From contig JAXGPX010000007.1 of the NCBI GenBank assembly GCA_040766745.1, forward strand, positions 46,369-110,368: a stretch of 64,000 nucleotides of DNA. The letters are read 5' to 3'. Origin of the DNA: JAXGPX01 sp040766745 (lineage in GTDB: Bacteria; Bacillota; Sulfobacillia; Fermentithermobacillales; Fermentithermobacillaceae). The position numbers and the translations under genes were made by a program. Positions 1-8,901 of this stretch are shown in pieces (the stretch's first letter is position 1; each line of letters starts with the position of its first letter). Below the pieces are notes generated by a model. The model ran no database searches. It was not told the DNA's origin and saw only the letters and a list, made by a program, of their open reading frames with translations.

Positions 1-521
1 GTGAAAAACTGTGGATCTGAGACAAAACTCACCGGCGTTCCCGGCCGGATTCCCATGGATTCAACTTCTTCCCGGCTGTTTGCCCCAACGTCGATGTACA
101 GCTCAGAAAACCTCTTGACTTCAGTCCTTTCCTTTTCGGTTGACAGGTGCCCTGCTTTGGCTCCAACAATCCCAACGTGGCGGCCTACCCTGACAACCCG
201 GCTTTGAAGCAGGTTGTCTTGAACTCCGCCGGCTTTGTCAAATCTTATGAAACCTGATTCTTCAATGCTCTTTACGATGAGCCCAATTTCGTCTGAGTGG
301 GCTGCTATCATGATTCTCGGGCCGCCCGTTTGAGTCTTTTTGCCCCGCTTAACTGCGAAGATGTTTCCCATTGGGTCAATCTCGAGCGTGTCAACCAACG
401 GCCGAAGTTCATTCCTCATATACTCGATAACCTGTGCTTCTCTTCCCGAGACTCCTTGTAAAGTCGCCAGATTCAATACGTGGTGCTTAATCATGTCTTT
501 GTATGCTATAGGATTGTTCAT
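1..521 (-). CDS. M42 family metallo-aminopeptidase, N-terminal part (cut by window edge)
   Basis: First 173 codons of an M42 (glutamyl aminopeptidase / FrvX-like) peptidase; the rest lies beyond base 1. Seen: an early GVSGREAQVIEYM segment, DPMGNIFAVKRG, then AAHSDEIGLIV with the HxD pair (His75, Asp77) that in this family gives a zinc ligand and a catalytic Asp. GHLSTEKER and LYIDVGANSREE follow, typical of the M42 insert region. These cytosolic, usually dodecameric enzymes remove N-terminal residues from peptides. The ATG at 521 is preferred over an in-frame ATG at 527 because GAAAGGGTGA lies just upstream. This fits the peptide-degrading gene set of the window. The metal ligands of the C-terminal half cannot be checked here. 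Confidence 0.88.
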   Translation of the reverse strand, partial: MNNPIAYKDMIKHHVLNLATLQGVSGREAQVIEYMRNELRPLVDTLEIDPMGNIFAVKRGKKTQTGGPRIMIAAHSDEIGLIVKSIEESGFIRFDKAGGVQDNLLQSRVVRVGRHVGIVGAKAGHLSTEKERTEVKRFSELYIDVGANSREEVESMGIRPGTPVSFVSDPQFF

Positions 522-794
522 GTTCATCACCCTTTCAAATCCAACCTAGATCCTCAACTAGACCCCCAACCAAAACCCCAGACTAGATCCAGAACTGGGT
601 TCTCGAAAGACACGTAACGTTAATATTGTGCATTAGGTGACAGGCTTGAAACCGGCATTACCTGAAAATCTGCACAATAATTCTATTGCACGAAGGGGTA
701 CAGATTCCTGCAGGCCATTGGGAATAATGAAAACAGCAGTGTCTATTCCAATTGCATTTATCCTTATTTGCATTTGAACTGGGGTGAAACTTTA

Positions 795-1454
795 TTGAAG
801 GATGAGCATAATGAAAGCGAATTAAGGCGGGCTAGGGCGAGAAACCCAAGAGGCGAAGGCGCGGAAAAGAGCCTGTCAGTCAAAAAACACCAGGAAGTCC
901 GCGCGGGGAATGATGATAATCTAAAGGATTTGCTACAGACTGCCCTGGACAGCGACAAGAACCTCAGGGGCTATGGCCTTGGGGCTGATGTTGTGGAGGG
1001 AGAAGCCCAGCTCCACGGGATTGTTGATACTCTCTCAGAAAAGCACCATGCTGAGAGAGTCGCCTGGAGCATTGAGGGAATAAGGAAAGTAGACAGTGCT
1101 ATATCCATAAGCACAGACGGAAAAATCACAGACTCTGATGTGGAATTCGAGGTTTCAGAGGAACTTGAGGCAGACCCGGATATTGATACAAGAAATATTG
1201 GTGCCAGAAGTTCAAAGGGAGTAGTTGCCCTGGTAGGACATACTGACGACCCGCAGGAGGTTGAGAAGGCACGCCAGGCAGCGGCGAAAGCCCGTGGAGT
1301 AACCAGGGTAGTGAGCCACGTGAAGATCGGTGAAGAAGAACTTTCCCCTGAGGAGATTTTCCACAGTCAGGTTAGGACAGACGACCCCTGGGAAAAGGGG
1401 GATGAAAAAAGACGAAGGCGGCAGAAAGATTCGGGTAGGGAGCGGCGGAGATAG
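795..1454 (+). CDS. BON-domain protein
   Basis: Predicted 219-residue soluble protein with two BON-like segments. The first spans about residues 40-105 (NLKDLLQTALDSD to STDGKITD) and the second about 110-175 (ELEADPDIDTRNIGARSSKG to VSHVKIG). Each shows the short alpha/beta pattern with the GVVALVGHTD-type strand. BON domains are thought to bind phospholipid or other surfaces; no catalytic residues are expected. No signal peptide or membrane segment is visible, and the tail (KRRRRQKDSGRERRR) is strongly basic, which suggests contact with nucleic acid or acidic membranes. The TTG at 795 is chosen because GGGGTGA at 781-787 is correctly spaced; an upstream in-frame ATG at 768 lacks a good site. 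The gene ends at a hairpin terminator. Confidence 0.75.
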   Translation: MKDEHNESELRRARARNPRGEGAEKSLSVKKHQEVRAGNDDNLKDLLQTALDSDKNLRGYGLGADVVEGEAQLHGIVDTLSEKHHAERVAWSIEGIRKVDSAISISTDGKITDSDVEFEVSEELEADPDIDTRNIGARSSKGVVALVGHTDDPQEVEKARQAAAKARGVTRVVSHVKIGEEELSPEEIFHSQVRTDDPWEKGDEKRRRRQKDSGRERRR

Positions 1455-1484
1455 ACGAGGAACTTGAAGAAGGAAGGATTGGAA

Positions 1485-1511
1485 AACGGGCCCCCAGTTA
1501 GAGGGCCCGTT
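1485..1511. terminator. Bidirectional hairpin terminator
   Basis: Arms AACGGGCCC (1485-1493) and GGGCCCGTT (1503-1511) form a perfect 9-bp stem with a 9-nt loop, followed on the plus strand by TGTTTC. It lies between the convergent BON gene and the small minus-strand gene. Confidence 0.75.
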
Positions 1512-1542
1512 GTTTCGGCTGTGATTGCTGGCTCAGGTTTCC

Positions 1543-1809
1543 TTAGCTTTCTCCACCTGCAACTGCCATGTAGTGCAAGTCAGGGTATATGTCTGGTACA
1601 TCACGCACCATGTCAATGCCCGTTACATTAACGTTGGTGAACCTAAGTGTTCCAAGTACCAGGCCGAGTAATCTGTCAACGCCATACTCGTGCTGCAGCA
1701 CGAGAGGCCTGGTTTTCAAAACTTTGACCTCTTGATCAAGTTCCTTTATGGTTTCCAACAGAACCTCAGGAAGGCGGCCTGTATAGTTAATTGTGACTGT
1801 TCCTCGCAT
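1543..1809 (-). CDS. Unrecognised 88-residue protein
   Basis: Small acidic to neutral soluble protein beginning MRGTVTINYTGRLPEVLLE. I do not recognise a family. The start is well supported: AAGGAGG lies just upstream of the ATG at 1809 and an upstream in-frame ATG at 1854 lacks such a site. The predicted pattern is a beta strand, two helices (about residues 10-25 and 35-55) and a C-terminal part rich in Val, Asp and Tyr. There is no signal peptide or transmembrane segment. It is transcribed alone, convergent with the BON gene, and its upstream region carries a cluster of inverted repeats. Function unknown. Confidence 0.65.
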   Translation of the reverse strand: MRGTVTINYTGRLPEVLLETIKELDQEVKVLKTRPLVLQHEYGVDRLLGLVLGTLRFTNVNVTGIDMVRDVPDIYPDLHYMAVAGGES

Positions 1810-1906
1810 GCCCTTATCCTCCTTTCTTTGGACGCTAGGCATAATCTGCCACAATTACTATAATGTACACCAAATTCAATATTAGTCAATGAGAATAGTC
1901 AATATT

Positions 1907-2074
1907 ATTGGCTCGTTGCATGAGCCAATCAGCCGCCCTGGGTATTGGAAACCCGTAGTAATGGCTCGTCCCGCTAGCCAATTACGCACCTGACGTAGCA
2001 GAAACCGGGCATGCGGTATATAACATGAGCCATTCAGCCGGCTCCATTAACTGGGTGCCTCGGCCAATGGCTCA
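1907..2074. repeat. Cluster of TGAGCCAWT inverted repeats
   Basis: The 347-bp gap 1810-2156 holds six copies of a GGCTCA/TGAGCC-like word in three inverted pairs: ATTGGCTC (1907-1914) with GAGCCAAT (1922-1929); AATGGCT (1960-1966) with AGCCAATT (1976-1983); TGAGCCATT (2026-2034) with AATGGCTCA (2066-2074). No ORF or RNA gene is seen in the gap. The pairs could be hairpins or operator half-sites. Confidence 0.6.
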
Positions 2075-2156
2075 GTTGAACACGAGACATCTTCTCATGA
2101 TTTCAGGAGTTCAGAATTGCCGCCCATAGACAGAAAAGGCCACGAGGAGTCTTACC

Positions 2157-3875
2157 TCAGACTCTCCTTAAGGCCTGCCCAGGCCGGTTGCCTGTGATCT
2201 CTCCTTCCCAGATCACAGGTTCTCCATTTACAAAAACCGCGAAAATCCCAACAGGATATTGCCAGGGTTCCTGGTAAGTGCTTTTGTCAGCAATCTTGTC
2301 GGGATCGAAGATAACTAAGTCTGCCATGTACCCCTCGGCAAGAACTCCGCGTCCATGTAAACCCAGCTTGCTTGCAGGCAGCGACGTACATTTCCTGACG
2401 GCTTCCTCCATAGGCAGAATACCTAACTCCCGGACATACCTTCCCAGCAGACGTGGATAAGTGCCTATGCTACGCGGGTGGATCTTTCCTTTAGCAGGGA
2501 TTGACACGCTGCCATCAGTGATTACACAGGAATCCGGATACTGCATAACGGCTATGAGGTCATCCTCGCTCATGGCGTGCCTAACAATGCCCACGTTCAT
2601 GTGGTTTCGAACCAGTATTACCATGGCGGTCTCAGACGGAGAAGACTCAAGTTTCCAGGAAATATCCTGAACATTCATTCCTTCCATCCATTTGTCGATT
2701 GGATTCGTGACTGATGTGATCACTATCTTGTCCCATCCGCCTTGAACGAGAGTCCTTGTGTCGGCTTCTGCACAGGCTTGTTTTGCCCTCTCACTGAACG
2801 CGATTTGACCCTCAACAAAATTTGCCTTGCGTTTAGGAAGTTCACCGCCCGATTCAGAAGCATCCCTGCCGGTTCTAGCAGTATCTCTGGCGAATCCCGG
2901 CATGCTTCCATACGGCTCAAGCAGTGCCAAGGCTGCGTGTTTCCCGTCCTGCAGTGCCCAATCTGGCAGCACAATCGATAACCCTGTGCTCGAGGCCAGG
3001 TAAGGGTAAAAATCGCATGATATGTTCAGCCTCCGAGCCTTGGCGGCGCCAAACATTTCAAGCACCTGTCGCACCTTACCCCAGTTTTCAGGCCCGCAGG
3101 CCTTCAAATGAGAGACTTCGAACCGTACACTACTCTTTTCAGTTACTGCCTCGATCTCCTCGATTGACTCAATAAGCATTGGGCCTTCGTTTCTAATGTG
3201 TGAAGCATGAATACCGCTGAAAGGCACAACTCCCAGCGAAGCATGGGCCAACTCGTCTATGTCGGCAAACCTGCCTGGCACGTACTCAAGCCCGCTGGAA
3301 ATCCCGAAAGCGCCCTGTGACATGGCTCTTTGTGCAAGGGACCTCATTTGCTGCTTTTCATCACTGGTAAGGGGCCTGCCTGAATCGCCAACTATCTGGC
3401 GCCTCAAGTCACCGTGGCCGGTGAGCATTGCAATATTTACTGCAGGCATGGTTTTCTCTATTGTTTCAAAATACCCATCTAGGCCGTTCCATTTTGCAAG
3501 TCCGGCTTCCAGGTATCTTTTCCAGGCGGAATCATCATCCTGGCAGATACCTGCTGCAGACGACCCGCAGTTGCCACCAACAGTGGTGGTAATTCCTTGC
3601 CTTATAAGGCATTCGGCTTCTGGATGCAAGGGCAGCCCTGAATCGCTGTGGCTGTGCATATCAATAAAGCCTGGGGCTGCAGCCAACCCCTGGCAGTCCA
3701 CCTGAATTGTGTTCTCAGGAATGCTTTCTTGCGAGATGCTGCCAGAGGTGGCGTTTTCAAGCCTTAGGATTTTTGATCCCTGGATAAGAATGTCTCCGGT
3801 AAAAGCCGGTTTACCTGTGCCGTCGTATATGGTTATATTTGTTAGGTGGTATCCCCGGTTCCTTTGTCTTGACAT
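2157..3875 (-). CDS. N-acyl-D-amino-acid deacylase (D-aminoacylase)
   Basis: Amidohydrolase-superfamily enzyme of 572 residues that hydrolyses N-acyl-D-amino acids to the free D-amino acid and an organic acid. Seen in order: N-terminal beta-sandwich strand (LTNITIYDGTGKPA), zinc motif GFIDMHSHSD (HxH) near residue 73, GGNCGSSAAG containing the Cys that is a metal ligand in D-aminoacylases, ASHIRNEG and EVSHLKACG supplying further His residues, and CVITDGSVS with the late Asp. Family enzymes are usually 480-540 residues, so this one is slightly long. The stop of the upstream M81 gene is 5 nt before the ATG at 3875, and GGAG precedes that ATG, which implies translational coupling. An alternative GTG at 3890 has a weaker site. 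Substrate specificity (D-Glu, D-Asp or broad) cannot be read from sequence. Confidence 0.88.
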   Translation of the reverse strand: MSRQRNRGYHLTNITIYDGTGKPAFTGDILIQGSKILRLENATSGSISQESIPENTIQVDCQGLAAAPGFIDMHSHSDSGLPLHPEAECLIRQGITTTVGGNCGSSAAGICQDDDSAWKRYLEAGLAKWNGLDGYFETIEKTMPAVNIAMLTGHGDLRRQIVGDSGRPLTSDEKQQMRSLAQRAMSQGAFGISSGLEYVPGRFADIDELAHASLGVVPFSGIHASHIRNEGPMLIESIEEIEAVTEKSSVRFEVSHLKACGPENWGKVRQVLEMFGAAKARRLNISCDFYPYLASSTGLSIVLPDWALQDGKHAALALLEPYGSMPGFARDTARTGRDASESGGELPKRKANFVEGQIAFSERAKQACAEADTRTLVQGGWDKIVITSVTNPIDKWMEGMNVQDISWKLESSPSETAMVILVRNHMNVGIVRHAMSEDDLIAVMQYPDSCVITDGSVSIPAKGKIHPRSIGTYPRLLGRYVRELGILPMEEAVRKCTSLPASKLGLHGRGVLAEGYMADLVIFDPDKIADKSTYQEPWQYPVGIFAVFVNGEPVIWEGEITGNRPGQALRRV

Positions 3876-3880
3876 TAGTG

Positions 3881-5356
3881 TTATCTCCACTTCTTTCCGA
3901 TGGGATATGCGTCATCAGGAGCGTTTTCGTAATGCAAGATACTCAAGTCAGCCGGCCCCTGGCCAGGGACGCTGGTTCTGATGTCGACTTTGGCAACGCT
4001 GTCCCAAAAAGCTCTGTGGTGGACTCTGTCTTTGAGTACTATTATGTCTAGGGTAGTGTAATCAAGTTCAAGTGCTGTAAGCCCTGCTGAGTCGTTGGCT
4101 CCGCGCATACGTTCGGCCACTACGACGTGCCGGTTATCGCCCAGGTTGATTCGTGCTACAAAACCTTCCCTCACCCTTGCACCTTTTCCCATAGGCCCAA
4201 CCAGAGTATAGGCAGGACGCCCCATGTACTCAACGGTACCGCTGATTTCGGCAGGTGTTCCCGAGAACTGGTCGTACCAGCCGCCGATACTAAGGGAAAC
4301 ACGATCTCCTACCTTTGAGTTTGCCTCAAGCCATTTGGCTGCTTTGGGATCGGTAATGCACGGGATAACCCAGTTCTTGGCGCCTTGTGCCAGGAGTTCT
4401 TTCAGCATGTGAGTGCTGTCGCCGATTCTGTCTGCCCCGTCGGCGATTACTACCGGACGGATGCCGCCGGCCACATACTTCATTGCCAGTTGAGTTGCTT
4501 CTTTGGCATCGGGAAGGGGCTCTGTGAAAGACTCCCTCAGGCTCCATGCCAGGTCGCTCAAGTCCTGGGCAGCTTTTTCGGCCAGTTCCATTTCGTTATT
4601 GGTTACTACAAACACGGACATGCCAATATCAACTACGTCAGCATAAGCATATCCCGGGGCAACAGATGCACAGTATACGCCAGGTACTTTCTCCCACTCC
4701 CGGCACCTGTCGTATATGTCTTTCATGGGATGGTAGGCTGACGCCTGGTATATGCTTGCAGACACGATTCCAGGACGGCGGCAGGCCATTGTGGGCACGA
4801 AATCTCCTCGCACAGTTTCTACCATGCACCTGGCTGCAATCATTGCCGTTTCTTGTGAATCAATGTGAGGATATGTCTTGAGTATGAATACTGCATCGGC
4901 TGCCTCGGCCAGCTCATGATCTTCGTTGGCATGAAGATCCAAAGTAACCATTATGGGTATGTTTCCTACAGCAGCCCTGGCCCTGCGGACAATTTCAGCT
5001 TCAGGTTTGGGCACTCCGGTAACAGCCATTGCGCCGTGGAGTGAAAGCAGGACGCCGTCAAGGGTTCCGGCGGCTTTTAGCGTTTCGGCAATCTCGTTGG
5101 CGTATTTGTCGAAACAGTCTGTGGTGAGCCAGCTGGAAAACCCGCCGGAAGTCTTCCGGGTATTGATAATAGGGACCACTTCGGCTCCTTCTGCGTTAAG
5201 CACTTCGAGAAACCCATTAATGTAGTTTGGGAGTCCGTGGTTGCTGTCAATTATGGCCTGGCCACGCTGGGTGGCCGGTTCAAATCGATCTATGGTAGTT
5301 GGTTCCTTGCAAAAGGTACACGTTTCATCTGAAAAGCTTGCTATGGCTATTCTCAT
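3881..5356 (-). CDS. M81 family metallopeptidase (MlrC-like)
   Basis: Predicted 491-residue homologue of MlrC, the zinc enzyme known for the last steps of microcystin linear-peptide breakdown. Most homologues are found in bacteria with no link to that toxin and probably cleave unusual amide or D-residue peptides. Seen: MRIAIASFSDETCTF at the start (family pattern MRIAxGxFxHETxTF), LLSLHGAM, TLDLHANED with the Asp-x-His metal pair, KTYPHIDSQET with another His, then the C-terminal MlrC domain. The ATG at 5356 follows GGAGGTGA, so it is preferred to the in-frame ATG at 5371. It is the first gene of a two-gene unit with the D-aminoacylase, suggesting a joint route for peptides or N-acyl peptides that carry D-residues. 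The usual His of HETxTF is Asp here (SDET). Confidence 0.87.
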   Translation of the reverse strand: MRIAIASFSDETCTFCKEPTTIDRFEPATQRGQAIIDSNHGLPNYINGFLEVLNAEGAEVVPIINTRKTSGGFSSWLTTDCFDKYANEIAETLKAAGTLDGVLLSLHGAMAVTGVPKPEAEIVRRARAAVGNIPIMVTLDLHANEDHELAEAADAVFILKTYPHIDSQETAMIAARCMVETVRGDFVPTMACRRPGIVSASIYQASAYHPMKDIYDRCREWEKVPGVYCASVAPGYAYADVVDIGMSVFVVTNNEMELAEKAAQDLSDLAWSLRESFTEPLPDAKEATQLAMKYVAGGIRPVVIADGADRIGDSTHMLKELLAQGAKNWVIPCITDPKAAKWLEANSKVGDRVSLSIGGWYDQFSGTPAEISGTVEYMGRPAYTLVGPMGKGARVREGFVARINLGDNRHVVVAERMRGANDSAGLTALELDYTTLDIIVLKDRVHHRAFWDSVAKVDIRTSVPGQGPADLSILHYENAPDDAYPIGKKWR

Positions 5357-5613
5357 TGGATTCACCTCCATACTGAGTATTGTTCGTCAAACGAAAGAAA
5401 AATCCTGTATCGAAATTGCCAAAACCGAAGTCGAGTCTGTTTCCCGGTTTCAAAAGTCCCCACATAGCAACCCTAGGCCACCCCAGGGCATTTCATATGC
5501 AGGCAGACCAAAACCGAATCTGCAAGAATTGAGACAAAGAAGGAAATATTGAAAAGCTATTGAAAGAATGTAGAAAATACAGAGGCAATCGTAGGTGAGG
5601 AGGTTATGCCCCA

Positions 5614-6423
5614 GTGGAGAATACCATTATAGATAACACATCTTCAGACAGCGTTGTTATGGATACGATCATGAACCGGGCCACTGTAAGGTCGTTCCTT
5701 GACCGGGATGTTTCCGACGAGATTATCTGGAAATTGGCCCGGGCAGCCCAGCAAGCCCCGTTTACCGGACAGATGTATGCAATGATATATACTCGCGATA
5801 GCGAGAAGAAAGAGGCCCTTTCCAAATACCTCGGAGGGTTTATAAAGAACGCCCCGGTGTTTGTGCTATTTTGCATTGATTTCAGGAAACTTGAGAAATT
5901 TATAGCCTACAAAGAGAGAGAGAACAAGGCCAACGATACTCAGATGCTGTTTCTGGGAATTCAAGATGTCTCATATGCCGCTATGAACTTTGTTCTTGGC
6001 GCAGAGGCAATGGGCCTGGGCACCTGCTTTTTCGGAGGGGCTCCGATGATAGCACCGGTTCTGTCAGATATGTTCGAACTACCTGATCGGGTTTATCCGC
6101 TAGTAGGAATGGTGATCGGATATCCGGCTAAGAGGCCTGCACCAAGGCCTAGAATACCAACTTCATGTGTGCTGTTTAAAGACAAGTACAAGGATCTCAC
6201 AGAACGTGACGTTAAGCATGCCCTGGAATTGATGGACGCAGGCCTCATTCGAGAGGGTTACTACCAGCGCCTCAACGCAAAAATCCAAAAGCCTGAAGAG
6301 GGCCAGGATGATATAGGCTATGACCGGTACGGGTGGGGTGAGCATATTTCAAGGAAGTATGCAAGGCAGGACTCGTCTGACAGGCTAAAGGCCATGTTGA
6401 AATCAAAAGGCATTATTATCTGA
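5614..6423 (+). CDS. Nitroreductase family protein (NfsA-like, FMN-dependent)
   Basis: Predicted 269-residue flavin oxidoreductase. The N-terminal RATVRSFLDRDVSDEIIWKL corresponds to the family's R-R-S-x-R-x-F FMN-binding segment. The middle has SYAAMNFVLGAEAMGLGTCF, the helix and Gly motif found in nitroreductases, then GMVIGYPAKRPAPRPRIP. The tail of about 60 residues (LIREGYYQRLNAKIQ to the end) resembles the NfsA/FRP subgroup. Such enzymes reduce nitro compounds, quinones or flavins with NAD(P)H in the cytosol. The start is a GTG at 5614 preceded by GAGGAGG with 10 nt spacing. It stands alone and is convergent with the CPBP-like gene. The physiological substrate is unknown. Confidence 0.85.
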   Translation: MENTIIDNTSSDSVVMDTIMNRATVRSFLDRDVSDEIIWKLARAAQQAPFTGQMYAMIYTRDSEKKEALSKYLGGFIKNAPVFVLFCIDFRKLEKFIAYKERENKANDTQMLFLGIQDVSYAAMNFVLGAEAMGLGTCFFGGAPMIAPVLSDMFELPDRVYPLVGMVIGYPAKRPAPRPRIPTSCVLFKDKYKDLTERDVKHALELMDAGLIREGYYQRLNAKIQKPEEGQDDIGYDRYGWGEHISRKYARQDSSDRLKAMLKSKGIII

Positions 6424-6468
6424 GCCAAATTGATAGAGATGAGCTCCTGGTTGCGATAGAAGTTAGTT

Positions 6469-7278
6469 CTATTTGTGATTGCCGTGTGCTTTTAAGTGGC
6501 GCACTTCGTAAATCAAGCCGGCAATCAATACAATCGTAAACGCAGCAGAACTTGCAATAGCGCCCGGAGTGCCGGCAAAAATGCTCTGGGCCACTGAAAG
6601 GTTGGCTATTGACGGGGTCTCCAGGTGGTTCAGATGGCTGAACAAGATGCCCTGGGCAAGCCCGAAAGCCATTTCTTTACCTAAACTGGGCATGAGTGAG
6701 GTAGCTCCGATAGCCATAAGGCACAGAATAACTGACAATATGAAAGAGTTAGCCACAATCAGCCATACGTACGGGTTATGCCAGGACAATATGCCCATAA
6801 AGGTGGCGTTCAGTCCAGAGGTCACAGCTACTGCTGTTGCCCGGCCGAACTTGCCCAAGAGTTTCTCGAGGATGTAGCCTCTGAAAAGAGATTCGCAAAA
6901 CAGCACTTCCGCGACTACTACCATCATTATGAGTCCGGCTGATGCAAGGGTTTGACCAAACGCGGCCAGCCCATTAATGATAATACGGCCCTTTCCGGTA
7001 GCTGCTACCAGGAGGCAATACCCGGCTACATACACGAGGCCTGCTACGGCCCCTTTGCCGAAATTGTTCAAACTTTTAGCGTCAAATCTGATAGGAATAC
7101 CAATAGTATTGATGCTCTTCTTCTCTGTGAGCCATATCCAGATCATCAGCAATACGAACAGCCCTATGTATTTTACCGTTTCTGTAAGCAATTCAGGCGT
7201 CCTCCGTCCGGTTTGTGGTATTTGCTCATCGAGGCTCAAGTGCAGATTGATTATAGCATCCCAGAGGGTAACATCCAA
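6469..7278 (-). CDS. CPBP/Abi-family membrane protein with altered active site
   Basis: Predicted 269-residue membrane protein with about seven hydrophobic segments. It resembles the CPBP intramembrane protease family (CAAX prenyl protease 2-like, formerly Abi). The core EExxxR motif reads CESLFR, so the first Glu is Cys; the second motif region (ATFMGILSWHN) keeps a His but has Ile in place of the usual Phe; a third His appears in GILFSHLNH. Family enzymes cleave membrane peptides or serve in bacteriocin self-immunity. The loss of the first Glu makes ordinary protease activity doubtful. The start used is a TTG at 7278 with no clear Shine-Dalgarno site, so the N-terminus is uncertain. The 331-bp gap upstream (7279-7609) shows nothing else I can support. 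Confidence 0.65.
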   Translation of the reverse strand: MDVTLWDAIINLHLSLDEQIPQTGRRTPELLTETVKYIGLFVLLMIWIWLTEKKSINTIGIPIRFDAKSLNNFGKGAVAGLVYVAGYCLLVAATGKGRIIINGLAAFGQTLASAGLIMMVVVAEVLFCESLFRGYILEKLLGKFGRATAVAVTSGLNATFMGILSWHNPYVWLIVANSFILSVILCLMAIGATSLMPSLGKEMAFGLAQGILFSHLNHLETPSIANLSVAQSIFAGTPGAIASSAAFTIVLIAGLIYEVRHLKAHGNHK

Positions 7279-7609
7279 CAGGGCGCATGGCGACTGTCAC
7301 CCCATGATAGATTGCCGCCCCATGAGCGGATCGAGAAGATGCAACCATAATCTAGAGATCCGGCCTACGCAGCGAACAGGCAGGATCTCATCTGGCAGGG
7401 AAAGATGCAGATAGGTGAATTCAGTCTTGCTATAGGGCAATGGAAGGAGTAATAGGCCTGTTGACGAATTGATAATATATAGAGCGTTAAGCGACACCTG
7501 GGCCAAGCCTGTATTGCGTTTGGGAATATGCGGGCTCACTCGTCGCTGCATTTGTGCTAGTGTTTGCATCCATTACCCATAGTAGACCATCCTTAAGGCG
7601 GGGAGATTT
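7279..7609. other. Intergenic gap with no recognised feature
   Basis: Divergent gap of 331 bp between the CPBP-like gene and the MFS gene. It must hold promoters for both, but no hexamer pair was convincing. The GGGGAG just before 7610 is the ribosome binding site of the MFS gene. Confidence 0.4.
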
Positions 7610-8896
7610 TTGAGGCGCTTAAGAAGGCTCAGGTTTTGCGATTACATACCGGATCCAGTCGAAAGAAACAACGCCGTCAACAGCCTTATTGACGGGTCCT
7701 TATACTCAATAATGGTGGGACTCACTCAGCCTTTCTGGGGAGCCTTTGCTGTGCATTTAGGAGCTTCTGATTATATGGTGGGGCTTCTTACGTCGCTGCC
7801 GGCCCTTGCTACTCTTCTGGCACAGGTTCCGTCGGCTCTCCTTGTAGACCGCTATGACAACAGGCTTGAGCCGACTCTGAAATCGTCACTGGTGTCCAGG
7901 AGTTTCTACCTGGTTTTTGCCTTCCTTGCGTTTGCCCCTTTGCCACTGAATGTGCGGGCATGGGTTTTCATTGTGTCATTTGCTTTGATGAATTTCCCGG
8001 GGACCATGTGCGGCATTGCGTGGACAGCCATGATGGGTGAGATGTTCACTCCCAGGCTCAGGGCAAGGATATTTGCTGAAAGAAACATGGTTGCGACCCT
8101 TGTATCATTAATTGCAACTGTGGTCGCAGGGCGGCTGCTTGACCTTCTGCCCTGGCCTTCAAACTATACTGTTCTTTACTTGCTTGGCTACGGGTTTGTA
8201 ATGGGTTCCTGGTACTACCTAACGCGGCTCAAGGAAAAACCCCTTTCCCACGAGGGGCGAAGAGATGCTCCAGCAGGGCTTAAGGCATTCTATGCGGCGT
8301 GGAAAGATAAGAGTTTTGTGAAATTCATTGGGTCTGTTTTCGTCATTTACATAGGATTTCACCTTACTGCAGCTCTATGGACCATTCTGTGGGTGAAGAT
8401 GATGGGGCTATCAAACACCTGGATAGGCATGTTTTCGACTGCATCAGGCATCATGTCTTTTCTTACCTATAAGCAGTGGGGAAGGTGGAGCGAGAAATAC
8501 GGGAATCAAAAGGTGCTCTTGGCAACTACAGCGGCACATGTATTGTTTCCCTTAATTTATTCCCACTTCAGGTCACCCTATGTTTTCGTTGCGATAAATG
8601 CATTTGCCGGATTCTTTGGTGCAGGTTTCAACCTATCCATATTCAACGGGTTGCTTGATGTTTCTCCTGATGCTGCCAGGCCTACGTATGTTGCTTTGTA
8701 CAACATAGTACTGGGGCTTTCAGGTTTCATATGGCCGTTAGTAGGTGTGTCTATGTATAGAGCCATAGGAATGACTCTTACTTTGGACCTGGTTTTTGTA
8801 ATTCGCATTCTGGTAACCTTGGCTGCAGGACTGCTTCTTGCTGATAAGATAAAGGAAAGGCAGGATACGGATAGGCAGGATACGGATAGGGAGTGA
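7610..8896 (+). CDS. MFS transporter
   Basis: Predicted 428-residue integral membrane protein with about 12 transmembrane helices in two halves, separated by a hydrophilic loop (TRLKEKPLSHEGRRDAPAG, about residues 205-225). The cytoplasmic-loop motif appears in degenerate form as LLVDRYDNRLE after helix 2. The gene starts with TTG after GGGGAG. The C-terminal tail ends RQDTDRQDTDRE, encoded by a perfect 15-bp duplication (AGGCAGGATACGGAT at 8858-8872 and 8873-8887). The substrate cannot be named. It is followed at once by nagA, with the nagA ribosome binding site lying inside the end of this gene, so the substrate may be an amino sugar or a breakdown product, but that is inference from position only. 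Confidence 0.85.
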   Translation: MRRLRRLRFCDYIPDPVERNNAVNSLIDGSLYSIMVGLTQPFWGAFAVHLGASDYMVGLLTSLPALATLLAQVPSALLVDRYDNRLEPTLKSSLVSRSFYLVFAFLAFAPLPLNVRAWVFIVSFALMNFPGTMCGIAWTAMMGEMFTPRLRARIFAERNMVATLVSLIATVVAGRLLDLLPWPSNYTVLYLLGYGFVMGSWYYLTRLKEKPLSHEGRRDAPAGLKAFYAAWKDKSFVKFIGSVFVIYIGFHLTAALWTILWVKMMGLSNTWIGMFSTASGIMSFLTYKQWGRWSEKYGNQKVLLATTAAHVLFPLIYSHFRSPYVFVAINAFAGFFGAGFNLSIFNGLLDVSPDAARPTYVALYNIVLGLSGFIWPLVGVSMYRAIGMTLTLDLVFVIRILVTLAAGLLLADKIKERQDTDRQDTDRE

Positions 8897-8901
8897 TTTG
8901 T

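Noticed and set aside
2723..3175. Several open frames opposite to or within the D-aminoacylase gene
   Set aside because: They are out of frame with a well-supported enzyme and show no family features.
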